Source: Aphis gossypii
Lineage: Eukaryota; Arthropoda; Insecta; Hemiptera; Aphididae
Direction: 5' to 3'
Assembly (NCBI RefSeq): GCF_020184175.1
Contig: NC_065532.1
Coordinates: 39,122,287 to 39,186,286, forward strand
Length of the DNA stretch: 64,000 bases
Position numbers and translations under genes: made by a program. This document shows, piece after piece, positions 23,701-37,400 of this stretch; positions within the stretch are counted from its first letter, which is position 1, and the number at the start of each line of letters is the position of its first letter. The notes below the pieces were generated by a model. The model was given only the letters and a program-made list of their open reading frames with translations, ran no database searches and was not told the DNA's origin.

Positions 23701-26700
23701 TATTATACGTCACGCGTGTTCACCGTTTGTCGTATTAAATCCTAAGACAAATGACAATAATACACCTATTATACCTGTCTAGGATATTATTACGATAATA
23801 ATATTGTAATAACTATAGCGATTCTCGTCTCTTTTCCTCCGCGTTGCCTTTTGTTTTCGCGCGTTCCCGACGGGGGGGACGGCGTTTGTCTCGTGTGTAT
23901 ATAAAGTCGTGTTTCTTTATTGTTTTTTTATTCCGCGGCGGCGAAGAGACTGTGCCGCCGCCTCCGGGGGAACCCGCCGTTACCGCGGCCAAGTTGATTA
24001 GTATTCGGCGGCGCGACAGGGGAAAAACGCAAACACAAAAAACGTATAGCATTGTGTGCAAAAATCTCTCCGAGTGTAGGTATATTATATATTATATATA
24101 CGGTTATAATAATATATTCGTAAAGAAAGAAATAATATGATAATCACAATAGCTGGTATATATTATATATATACCTATATCTATTATAAATTATTATGTT
24201 ATATTATGTGCTACGCGTATATGTATGTATAAAACATCCAGATTACGTTTTTTGTTCGTCTTCGTTTCGCATTTGTCCGCCGTCATTGGGTCGTCTTACA
24301 ACATAAAATGGGGGAGGGGGAGAGAATTAGACGCAAAGTACGTACCTTAAAAATTAATGAATGCTGTAAATTAAACTTATTACAGGTATAGGTACTCACT
24401 TGTAATTAAAAAGTGATAAACCACATATATTTATTAAGTACATACAATTTTGTAGACAATTTAAGTCAAAGACTAAAAGTATTACATAACTTTTGTAAAT
24501 TTACTGATGCACGAGAAAGGTACTTTTCAAATAGTGCTTATATATACAAGGAGCACTCTTTATACCCATTTGACAATCTACTATATAATGCAACAAAGTA
24601 TATATTGTTACTTCTCTTTTAATTTTTCTTAAACTTTAAAACTTACTTCCAACTATAGTACACCGTTATTAAAAACATAGAGAATACTATAATAACTAGA
24701 CTTTTAAAATATTCATACATGAAAATTATATAGTACAGTCATGATCCATATAAATTAGTCATTTGTTTTAATTTTTTTTTATTTCAAGCCTGAGTGAACT
24801 ATTACATCATTATTGTAATACCAGTCTAAATTATTATAATATTAAATACTACTACTACTAATAATAATAATAACATTTTAAACATTAAACGTAAAATAAT
24901 AATAACAATGAAATATACATATGTACACAAATACAATAACAATGACAACAAATATAAATTTGACGTAAGAAACCAGTCAAATGCATATTATTATTATAAG
25001 GATTTAGCGTCCGTGCTGCACACTAAACAACAGTTATTATACTTGTTAGTCTACATTACGTTAAATATACAAGTATACTTTAAAATTTGCTAAAATAAAA
25101 TGATAGTATTTAAAATGTTTGAATTAATTGTTTTATAAGCTTTATAAATTATAATACAATAAATATATTATAAATTGTAAGCTAATAACTGTACTAACTT
25201 AACGTTGGTGGTCGATCAAGTAGTGGACAGCAGAGTATTTATACTGATGCTAGTTCGCTTAATATGATCATTAATCACGCTTATTATAGTGTCACCGATG
25301 CCATATTAATCCCATTTACCTATAAATTAATGTTTGTGAATTTTGATCTTGATAAAAAAACATATTTAGGTATGTAAAAAAAAAGACTTGTAAAACATTT
25401 TCCATAACATTAAAGTTTTAAATCCATGATATTTATAATTTACTATTTAGAGTTCGTGTTTTAACACATATTATCGTTTTTATTGCATATATTACTAATT
25501 TTGAATGCTTATTTATCAGTTTTTTTAGTACATTAAATTCACTAGTCACTACTCTATAGTCGTATCGTATTCGTATTTTCTCTCTCTTGAAAACCGAACG
25601 GCAGCACAGAGTCCTACACTTCTACCGATTTACAACTCAAATCCGTCGTGTTAGTGGATATAAAACATTGTATTATACGACCAAGTATGCTGTAATTCCA
25701 TTTAATTATGTCGTAAACATTATATTTTATGTATATTATACATTTATATCTATAACCTACATAGGTGTGTAGCATAATTTATAGCCCAGTTAAAAACAAC
25801 TTGTGCATTAGAAAATCAACCGATTAAGCATAGGTACATGTGCTTTTGATGGTATCAAGAATTAGGATCTATCCAATATTTTGGTCAAATAGTTTATTGG
25901 CAGCAATCGTTTGAAGAGGACATTACTGTTACTGTTGCTTTAAAATTAAAATATCAAAAACCCGAAGAGAGAAATGAAAATATAGATAATATTATATATA
26001 CATTTTTATTTTTAAATTTGACAACGTGTCAATTTAATGTAGGTGTATTAAAACTAACAACACAAAATGAATTCCACTGAACGTATATATTTATGTTCTA
26101 CACACTATTTTTTTTTTTTGTACAGCATCACATGCACGCGTTTGTAAGACGGAGACAATAGGTACATATTATGCGGCCATCACGTTCTTTAACGACCTCA
26201 TCAACCTCAAGTTTTTAAGTTTAACTGAGTGAATGTCGAATGGACGATGGAAGAAATATATGTACCTATATCTACCATTCCACTGAATCACGCATTACCC
26301 ACACTTCCGTTTTTTAAACTTCAAATTATTATATAATATATAGCCCTATTGAATGACATTTAAAATTGGATTTTCGTGTATTAAAATGAACATGATTTTA
26401 GTTTTAAAATATAGAGATTAATAGAAACCATAAAAAATCGGAAACCATGATTGCGGGTAAAAAGTAATTTTAATGTAGGTAATCAATAAATGGTTTAGTG
26501 TATTAAAACATAATTCTACACTAATTATTATGTTATTCCAGTATTTGCAGTTTCCATGAACATATTGTTTTAAAATAGTTTGAAGTTAGGGGAAACTATT
26601 TATACGTATAGGTACGTATATCAAAGACCAAAGTACTATAATGTGGTAACTAGCCATATGACTTAATGATGTCTTATGATGAGAACCATAGAATTCGAAG

Positions 26701-27726
26701 TTACTGCGGATGGTAAAAACATATACATACATGTTAATATTTTGTGCTATGATATTATACTTGTATAGGTATGCCAGACCACAGCCATAAAATCGATTGA
26801 CGTTTCTAAGACATAATGGTAAATCCTGTTTTTCTTTTTAAGTATATATATATTATATTTTTTAAATTTGTAACCTCATCTTACATTAAATATAATAATC
26901 AACATTTGTTGAATGAATAATATTTTTAACATGATTTTTTCCCAGACAAACGGATTACAATTCTGTGGTTCACAAAAAAATCGAAATGTATTGTAATTAT
27001 AGTCTTTTTGGTAATTTATTGTTCTCTAAAATTTAAAAGATACACTAATTAATTAAGATTAATAAAACAAAAAGTATAAAATGTGACTTGCCAACAACCC
27101 AGCTAAACCTATACCAACTTAATTTACAAATTATACTTGAACGCTTATAAATTTTAAATTATAATACTCATAAGTATCATATGTATGTTATACTCCGTCT
27201 TTATATTATGTGTTTATTATTGGTATTAGATCCATAATACTATACATCATTTTAATTAATTTTTCTAAGCCATTATTATCCCGCAGTAAGTAATAAATTT
27301 TTTTTTTCACCAAAAAGTGTCTAAAATATTATGTGACACGATAGAGGTTAAAAAAAAATAATCGACGGTTTCCCTTGAAATCGTTTTGTATAATATAATA
27401 TATATTTAAACAAAAATAAGTAAACGTTAAAATACATATATAATAGTATAATATAGATATAACAAAATAAAATAAAATTCTGCTAAAATAAATAAATGAG
27501 TAGTATACGAGTACATAAATATAAAGGTTTATGGCGTAATATTAACAATTTTATATAATAATACCTATCTATAATAATATTACAGTGGTTTTTGGTCATG
27601 ATTGTATAATAATGTTTTAGTGTCATCACAACGACGAGTGTACGACGTCATCTACAGTTTATATATATTATATTATATACGGTACGGTCCGGTCGGAGGG
27701 TGCAGAAAGCCGCCAACGCATCGCTA
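20783..27726. other. Intergenic DNA, no gene recognised
   Basis: AT-rich sequence with only short random-looking frames. A GC/CpG-richer patch lies at about 23815-24030; open frames there on both strands are low complexity (Arg/Pro/Gly). A segment near 26125-26200 is locally GC-richer and may be part of a dispersed repeat. One short GC-rich transposon-like insert at 22884-23017 is listed separately. The final ~150 bases before 27727 are the downstream flank or 3' UTR of the cadherin gene. Confidence 0.55.
22884..23017. mobile_element. Short GC-rich repeat insert with inverted AGGCGTA ends
   Basis: A ~135-base block of high GC in AT-rich DNA starts with AGGCGTAAGGTGG and ends with CTAACTACGCCTTT, so the outermost bases are complementary (AGGCGTA/TACGCCT). 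It holds G-runs and self-complementary cores (GGGCTTTAGCCC and GGGGGGCTAAGCCCCCC). This resembles a dispersed MITE-like element. I could not define a target duplication with confidence. Confidence 0.45.
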
Positions 27727-28462
27727 TCATTCCCAATTGTTGGAGGACGAGTCGGCGCTGCAGTTGATCTTCTGCGTGGCCACGTCGCCGTACGCTATGG
27801 TGAACACGCTCTTCTTCTCCAACATCTGCACGGACCTGCACGACGCCCTGTAACCGTGCGGCGGCAAAGACGTGGACAACCGTCTCCGGGCCAAGGCCCT
27901 GGACCTGAGCGACGGCGTCATGTACTGCAGCTGCCTGTCCAGGTCGAGCTCCCGAATACTGGAATAGGACCGGGACTTGCGCTTTTCCGCGTCCCCCTGC
28001 ACGTCCGCGGACAACGACGACGCCGACGACGTGGCGAACAGTCGCCGCCGTGCCGGTCCCGTTCTCGCTCCTGCGCCGGACTCGCCGGCCACCGATCCCG
28101 ATCCGCCCGCGGTCGATCCCTGTCCCGTGGCTCCGCGTCCGGCCAACGACGACCGCAAGCCGCTGCTGGCGCCCGACCCGCTGCCCGTTTCCTCCATGAT
28201 CGGACTGTTGAACAACTGTCTGCGAGGCATGCTGGACGACCGGCGCGGGCAGTGCGCGGACCTGGAACACTCCCGGTCGTCGTAACTCCGACTCCGTCGC
28301 CCGCCGCCGCCGCCGCCGCTGACCCGCAAACACGATCTAGTCGTCTGCGTTCCAGCGTGCGTTTCCGTCTGCGTGGCCATATTAGCTCCCGGCAAACTCC
28401 GAGTTTCCAATTTGGTCGTCTCCAGTCTGGTCATCAATTTTTGTTGTTCCTCCGCCAAAAAC
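27727..28462 (-). other. Last Cad86C exon: GC-rich cytoplasmic tail
   Basis: Encodes the last ~245 residues. It opens with a helix (FLAEEQQKLMTRLETTKLE) and an ATQTET/GTQTT motif, then Gly/Ser/Ala/Arg-rich low-complexity sequence with several RRxS-type sites (RRSSSMPRR, RRRLSTS), and ends in NNWE. Base composition is much richer in GC than the flanking introns, which also creates a long spurious antisense frame at 27700-28602. Confidence 0.85.
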
Positions 28463-31400
28463 CTGCGAAAATGTATGCGTGTCACATCAATAACGAGCAT
28501 TTCGATATGCGCAGTGTAAGGTTTAAGTCTCATCGGGAGGCTGAGATCCGAATCTATGTGCATAATTTATTATACGATTCATTAATTACATGTATATTTT
28601 AATGTTCGTTAAAAGCGATGATAGATTGGAAAAAAAACATTTCAACTAGATACCTCGACATGCGACACGTGTGCTACATTAAACCGAATCACAAAAATAT
28701 ATGGATAAAACCGAGTCTATAGTATAACAAACTGGTAATTATGTGGATAATTTTTTTCTTGAACATTATTTTAATATATAACTTAATAATTTATTTTCTC
28801 ATATAATTAGAAAATTGAACTGTGTTGAAGACACCGATCTTAAACCACTCTAATATAGCCTCAGTCTTAAGACCCCGGTGCAATGGTAGCACTCTCTATT
28901 GCATCCTCGCTAAAACCAACACTGCTAATGCGATAATATTACCATACAAAACAAATTATTGTCCTTACTTGGTTAATAACACGTCTCTTTGAAATGCGGT
29001 CATTTTCTTTTGTTCTTCTTCAATATCTTCTTTTTTTAATTCTTCGAGTTGCGTTTTTTCTACATTTCCTTTGACGCTTCCATTGTATTGATCTTTAACC
29101 ACGTTCTCGTCCGGTTGACTGTTCAAAAACTTGTTCATAATTACTTTTTTACCGGCCAATTCGTCAAACGCATTAAATCCACCCACGTTGGACGCCGAGT
29201 CCATTACTTCCAACGAATCATTAGACATAATACGTAAAATTTCCGCGTCTCCTTGTTTGAAAAACATTTCTTGTCTCGTGTCGGTTGTTTCATCGGACCA
29301 AGACTTCCGTTTGTCTATGATCCTATATTCATTGCCTTCGACATCTTCTATGAGCAATGACTCTGCGCTCGTTTTTTTCGTAATCATATTTGGCAATACC
29401 ATTGTCCTTGTTCTTTTCGCTATTCGAATCGGAGTCACTGGTTTTTCTCTCAAAACATATACTTTTTGTCGATGAGGTTCGTTTTCTGTCGATTCACTAG
29501 AATTCAGAGAAGGCGCTTGGATCCCTTTGTTTTTCATGTGGTCAGCGTGCTGGTGTTTACTAAAAAATTATATAAACATACAAATATAAAATAAAGAATA
29601 AAACGAAAACATATCAGCAAATATAACTTTACCATTTCGTCACGTTCAAACTTCAAACGAGCAATAAGTGTACGTGAATAATGATCATAACTATTAATAC
29701 TTATGGTGCATTACCTATAGGCGTTGTTATAACCTTATGTAGTTATGTCATTCGTTATTAGTCGTGATAAACTTAAAAACATCAAAGATGATTTATAACA
29801 ACCATTATTCAACGATAATCACTATCGATTTGTTTCATTTGGAAGTTTGGTTTTAAAATGAACACCTGGGAAACCTCATAATCGTATGGGTAATTTTTTT
29901 TTACTGTCAATTTATTATATACTGCAGCATACAAAACACTTGGTCACAAAATGCGTAGAGAACATCAAAATAAGTAAATTAAAATAAAAAATTTTAACAA
30001 TATAAATTGTAGATAATCGACCAATAAAAATATTCCGTTCACTAATGGCTTATTTATATGTTATGTATTATATACCTAGTGCGTAAATAAATTTATTATT
30101 TTCATTTTTTATAAAAATAAATATCATAGCATTAAATTTAAAATATTCGTTTTCATAACTTATTTTATATTTATGCTATAATTACATAACACCTAATGCC
30201 TACTATTTGTACGGACCGGTTAGTTGACGCTAGACGTTGCATCCAAACTCTGCAGGGAAACCGTATGTCCGTATCTTATGAAATGATTTGGTATCTATTG
30301 TTTCAATTATTTTAATGTATTTTTAAAGAAAAATAGTTGAAATAACTAAACAAATTTTTATATCTGCTTGCATTAATGAAGTTAAAGTATAAAATTAACA
30401 AAAAACCCAACGAAGGATCTGAAAATGTTACAAATTAATTAATAAAGGATTTAATTTTATTAACACATTTTTTTAATTTACAATACATCAACGAAGCGAC
30501 ATATTGTGTTGTTATACTATTTTATTTATTAAAAATTTCGTAAAACTAAATTCTCAGAAAAATAAATAAACTTTTTAAATGTTACTTGTTAGTTGTTAGT
30601 CATATTAACATGCTGTAGTCATACATAATAATTTTTAAAGTATTATTATATCTAAAATAAAATATAGATTATATACAAGGTTATTATACTGAGATTCAAA
30701 ATGCAATTGTATAAATACTTTCATTTTACATATTATTCATTTTTATATAATTTTAAATTTTAATTGAATACTATTATATATATATATATAGTATATACAT
30801 AACATAATAAAATTAAGGATTGATAATGTTATACTTTTTCCTTAATACCAAAAATGACTAAATGATCGTAATAGTCTTAAATTGCTTTATAATTCAGTAT
30901 AATTTCTTTTGAACATCATCTTATATCATGTATTCATGTTTACCGCTTTTGCATATTATATACTTAAATTAAATATTATCTAGGTATGTATAATATTTCC
31001 ACATTAGTAACTAATTATTGATAATATCTCACGTATAATACTTACTTATGAAGAAATCGAAGATATTGTTGATAACAACAGCAAAACAACAGTGATAAGG
31101 CCGCCAACAGTATGGCTAACAATAATAATAAATTCAACCAGAAAATCAAATTTTTATCGTTGCGGTTATCTACCTAAAAGTTTAAATTTTTAGGTTAGAT
31201 ACTTAATTAATAATCGCATATACTAAAACATTTGGTAATAATATTATTTTGGTGTTTGTAATAGACATCTAGAGCAGTTAGTCTAATGACTGAGATAATA
31301 GTCAAATTAATATATTTGTAGCCCATTTTAAACGCTAATTATAGAAACTTATTTGTGTAATTAACTGTATTAGCCATTAGGTAAGTATAAAATACTTGAG

Positions 31401-34400
31401 TAGGCATAACAAATATTCTCGTTCTTTAGTCCAATTAATGAAACAGAAGCCCACCCAACAAAAAACCTATGAATACATAATTTATGTATATTTTTTTTCC
31501 AAAAATGATAAACAACTATTACCTATTTTTAATCATATAGGACATAGGTATATTAGTTAACTTAGTATATTGCTGTTAAAATCGTTTTGTATAATTAATT
31601 GCCGCATAAAATTGTAGTTAATAATCTTATAGATCTTTTATAATAGTATTATATATTATTCATAACAAATACATTACACTACAGTAGACTTCTATTATAC
31701 CAAAAAAAAAAAAAAAAATTACTACGATAAGTAGTAATATTATATATTACTATATTACTATATTATTTTACTATTTTTAATTTTTATAAATCGAAAAATG
31801 TACTCTGAATACCCATTTATTTATTTTAATGACCCATTTATCATGAATGTTTGCTTATTAAATTAGTTCTAAATGAAGATTTTGAAAATTTTAATAGATT
31901 ACTTAAAGTATGTATAGTTTGTACATATAATTTAAACATTTAATCCATAAAAACTAATTTATAGTGAAATAAATTATTACAACAAAACATAAACTAAACA
32001 GAATAAATGTACAATGCATGGATCATGGACTACTTTAAAATAATAAACGTTAGTCGAGTATGGGTCTTGAGACTAATAATTTTTTTTTTATTATTATTTG
32101 TTATTAGGAAGCGTTGAACCTTTATTTTTAATCGATAATTTATTTAAATACAGAACACTTCAGAGCCCTATTTTACTGCAATACAATAATTGTATACTCT
32201 ATCGACTTAAAGTTTGTATAATAATTATATATTACTTGAGCCATTTGAACTTCATTACTGCACTGGGCTATGTGTTTGCGGAATTCATCGACGTCGATTA
32301 CCGTATTTGTATTGTACGCAACGGTGGCGGTCACAATATTTCTGTACACAGACAATAATAATGATGTAACCTCGTTAGATCGATTGTTAGATAAGATACA
32401 GAAATATTATTATTAAGCGCCTATATATTATAATATATTATATACTTTTCTGCACTGGCAACTGGTCGTTGGACGTGTTCATAGTTAGGCTTTATTGAAT
32501 TAATAGTCACTTTACCGCCCGTCAGGCGCTCTAACAAATTGTGCATAGCCGCAACATCCATTGAAGCAGGGATAAGAAAGGTCATTTGTCTGGCACCGGA
32601 CGATGGTGGATAAATTCTCACTTGTGTTGTAGACCACCGATGTGGGACGCCTATAGTATAGTCGTATAGAGCATGATTCATTATATATATAACAGGTGAT
32701 TAGGAATGATACAAGTTCTACCGGAAAAACATGCAATCTGCAGTTTTAAAACATTTAAGTCTCACCTAAATCATAAGCCCTGACTGTGAGTACAACGAAC
32801 GCGCTGTTTGCCGAGTCCCTTCTAGTCCGGCTTGAATCGTACAAGTCGCTGGATATGAACAGTTCTCCTGAAACGTTTTTAAGTGAATTGTAAAAGAAAT
32901 ATCGTGCTTGATTAATTGCCGGTGAGAGGATAAAATTGTAGTTTGGGGGTTTTAGGTGGTCACTATTATACTATAGGCTAACATACCAGCACGACACGAC
33001 AATGTATACGCCGCTCGGACACAAAAGAGTCGTAAATTGTGAGTATAGCATACACACACACACACACATTCATACACATAAAATAATAACAAAAAATAAT
33101 AATAAGATAATATTTCATCGAAAAAAATATAACGTCTGCGCGAGGCGCGAGCGCGCCTGTTTGTGCGAGTCGTGCATGTGTATATGAATATATCTATGAG
33201 CCTTACCGGTTTCTGGATTCAGGGTGAAGCGATTGTTGTAGTTGCCGTTTATTATCTCGTACCTCACTATGTTGTTTGGGGCTTCTGCGTCTTTGTCAAT
33301 AGCCTAAGAACAAGAAACGATGAAGAAAGGTATTAATAAAATAATATTAATAGAAGTGTGGCGTGTCGTATAGTATGGAATTAAGTTCATGTATAATATA
33401 AAGCAAGATAATATAGAACAATATTAAAATTATACTATATGTAATACATTTTTTCGAGATTTTAATTCCAAAACTAGCTTTAGGTACCTAATACTACCTA
33501 TAGATGGCATAGTTATTGATTTTGTATCAGTGATAGTTTTTGGTCAGTGCTACATAGTTAATTATGATATTATGATTAAATATAATATGAATATTTGAGT
33601 ACCTATATTATGTATAATGTATATATATAAATAATCATTAGAAATATGAAAAACCACCGACCTTGATGAAAGCTCGTTCTGTGAAGTTACGCATATCTTG
33701 TGTCAAGATAAACTGGATCGGTGTATCCTGGAAAACTGGCGTTTCGTCGTTTATGTCCAATACGTGTATGTTGAGCGGCACGGTTGTTGACAAGCCACTT
33801 CCGTCCATGTCACGAGCTTCCACGGTTAATCTGTACTCTATAATCAAAGAGTTGGTTTTTCGTTATTTGTACGTTTTAGTCATTCAACTATTTGTAGAAC
33901 TAAGACTAAGATTATAGAATGTAGATTGTATTGCAATACGATAACAATATATCTACTACGAATAATAAACAATATACACTTTTTTATAAGTTATTTTGAA
34001 GTTAGAGACTTAGAGTAATATAATTTAAACATAATTTTCCAATCTTGTAAGTTAAAAAAGTTAAAAACTAATAAATTTAAATTCACGGATGAAAGATAAA
34101 TACTATAAAAACATAAAAATAATATAAAATCTGCTCTCGTAACTATAAAAACATTTAAAATACAAGTTAAACACCATTATATAATAATGGTAATAATATG
34201 GATACGCTTTCAAAACAAACACCACTACATTGATACCTAACTACACAATCTATGTATAATATAAGACTGTGTGTGGTATTATTTAATAATTTATTGGTGT
34301 GCCAGTGACGTTGTTTAAGTAAATTCAAATATATATAATATATGTCTAAATATATAATAGGTATCAATCTGTCTGCTATATATATTACTATTATTTTGAT

Positions 34401-37400
34401 TTCATTGCGAAAAAATAATGTACAGACCTTCGGCTGCTGCGAGACAATCGAGTTATCTACCCAAAAATCTAGTGTTATTATTCCGTACAACCTATGTCGT
34501 GGTTTACACATATATATAATATAATTAATGGGTTTTCAAAGCAGGACATTTCGTAAAATAGTTTTTGCGTTCTCAATCCATAATACGCAAACGAGAAACG
34601 ACAACTGATAAAACATTATTTAATGCAATTATTATTAATAAACATTTCAGTCCATGTTTTAAATTTTGAACGAAGCAAAAAATGAGTATTAATTAGGATG
34701 CATTTATTTTCATGATGGTGTGTTTTTTTAGATTCTGAGCAGAGTGACGACTGTGTTAGTTTACAAATAATGATGTATTTTATATGTGCGCGTGGTGCGT
34801 TTGAAGAGTGAACTAGTGAAGATACTTTTTTTATAGTAGAAAAAATGTTACAATTTTCAACTTAAGAGTAGTTTCTGGTAATAAATTAGATCTAGTTAGT
34901 AGGTACTTATTAGTGATTACGGAGTCAAAATAAAATATGTCCAGTACTTTTCAAAACAATAAAAAAAACTTAATCATAGGTAATTAGAGAAAAACACGAA
35001 TTTATATATGAAACTTATATTTGCCAAAATGATTTTGTTTTTTTTTTATTCCTATACTAGCATAGTTCACAAAATATTTATCCTAGACTGCAAGATATAA
35101 TTTTTTTTTAATATTTTGGATTTTTTATACAAACTACTCGTATATAGGCATTTAAAACCGTTGACTTCTACCTTTACTTTTTTTTAAAATGTATTTATAA
35201 TAAATTTGTTAGTATGTAAAAACACTTGAAAATATAATATTGTAGTAATGTTTCTCATGAGCTGGATTTACGAGAATTATAAAAATAAGGAAATACATAA
35301 ACGCAATTTTTTTGTTATAGTGTTGAAATTTTAAATATTGTCGAGTTTCTTCAATATCATGGAAATGTACAAATCATTTTGTAATTAAAAAACGTGAAAT
35401 TTTAATTTTAATTTACGTTTAAACATTTTTTACATATGTTATTGATATTAAATATCATGTACTGTGGAACCCATTACGGGTGTTTATATTAATAAATAAC
35501 ATTGCGGAGGTTCAAACAGTATACACTATTCGCGTGTTTTTGCTTCTTACCTGAGGATTCTTCTCGGTCGAACCCATGATTGTCGTTGGATACCACGATG
35601 ACACCAGTTATCGGGTCGAGCACCAACGACGAGTTCTTAAAACCCAACACGGCGGTGTACCGAACGCTGCCAAACAGTCCGGTGTCCGGATCCACGGCCT
35701 TGACGGTAGTCACGCGGACACCGGCCGTGGCATTCTCTGGCAGCTGGACGTCGTACGCGGCACTCGTGAATCGTGGGGCATTATCGTTGACGTCGTCCAA
35801 GTATACAATTACAGGTGCCCTGGCTAAAGTCCGAGTGCGGTTCGTGTCACCACCATCACCGCCGTGCACGGACAGCTCCGTCGCCAACACCTGTAGCCCA
35901 TTGAAATCACACGATCGTTATTGTGATGATAACCGTCGTCGTTTTCGTGATAACAATACATTTATAATTTGGATTTCATTGGAATATAATATTGTACACT
36001 CTGGTTTAGGCCTTTAGGGTTTGTACTTGGACGCAGCTCTAGAATTCTCAATTGTTGATAGTGTTTGCCGATTCGTCGAACCTCTCATATTTAATTTATC
36101 GAAGAAAACATGACGGTTATCATTCAACGAAAATTGTCGATGATATCCGTCACGTTAGTTTTAGATTTTATTTATTTAACTGACGTTTTGATGCCAAGTA
36201 TAATCGTTAAATACGATACATAATATGTGGGATTATACTTTCATCAGCACCAAATGCCGATCTACGAAATCACGTCACTATACACGTGTCAATGATCTAA
36301 CCGACAAACACGGATTTATGCAATTAACCTTTAATTAATATTATACTCATTATAATCAAATAAATGTTATGATATGGTGCCATAATAAAATTAACTGAAA
36401 TTTCAGAATTCACATTATCGCTAATAAAAACCGAAAATTGAATACGGATGTAATTTGTGGATAAAGAGTGAATGCTTCGAGTTTTCTTAAAAATAGTTGG
36501 CCAAAATATAGTAAATAAATACTTCGCCTGCACGTTACTGCAAAGTGTAGAATTTACACTTAGATTCTAAAACTACATAAGTCTTGTTGTACACTTAGCA
36601 CAGGCTTAGTGTATGCTATAAACACGACTATACTTAACCTCGAAACGGACCGACCGGGTATTCTCGAAGTCCAATAGATGATTGTTGCGAACCATAATAG
36701 TGAACCGGCCACGTCTGTCAATCACTGCGGGCGTCACTTCAAAAGTTCCGTTATTGTTTTCCAAAGTCAACGCGTACACAGACTCCTTGCCCTATATTTA
36801 CATACATATAAAATAGTATGTAATAGAGTCATAGAGATAAAAATCAATACAATAATAACACTGTCTTATAGTCTAATACTCGATCCACGAACCGTTGCTA
36901 GTGATAAGCAAAATATAGGTAGATTGTGGTCTAACAAATTTTTCTGAGTAAATCTAAGAGTTGTAGATCATAGCTGATCAAGTTAACTATCATTTAAGTA
37001 TTATAAAATTTAGAGAAAAACAGGACTCTGAGAAAGACACTAAGAACAAGAGAAATATATTGTCAACAAAATGCATTGCTTTGGTTTCGGCCTTATTGCT
37101 TTACTAATCACTTAATCAGTAAATAAGTACATAAAGCAGTATATATACATACCGTACTGTCATCGTTTACTTGCAACACGTAACCGTCAGTGAACGTCAA
37201 TGTCGTCCCCTGATCGCTATTCTCGTTCAAACGGCAAGCGTAACTGCGTACATATTATTTATATTTTTTTTATATTAATCTGTTTTAGGTAATAGGTAGG
37301 TAGTAGGTACATTATGTACAATGGGTATGATATGTTGCAGGACTACAGGATATGCGGTTATATCGATATTTTGAATTGGTTTTATACATTTTTATCAACG

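Noticed and set aside
23813..24140. Overlapping open frames on both strands in a GC-rich patch
   Set aside because: Low-complexity Arg/Pro/Gly translation, no domain and no splice support.
27700..28602. 300-codon plus-strand open frame
   Set aside because: It is antisense to the GC-rich last Cad86C exon, and its Arg/Pro-rich translation is an artefact of composition. The minus strand gives a spliced, in-phase protein.
28861..28925. Possible tRNA-like or hairpin segment (GCAATGGTAGCACTCTCTATTGC)
   Set aside because: It forms a small inverted repeat but lacks A and B box spacing and a cloverleaf; it lies in a Cad86C intron.
32173..32355. 60-codon minus-strand frame taken as noise
   Set aside because: The noise reading was dropped: bases 32341-32236 are a true Cad86C exon by splice sites and phase. 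Only the extension past the donor is spurious.
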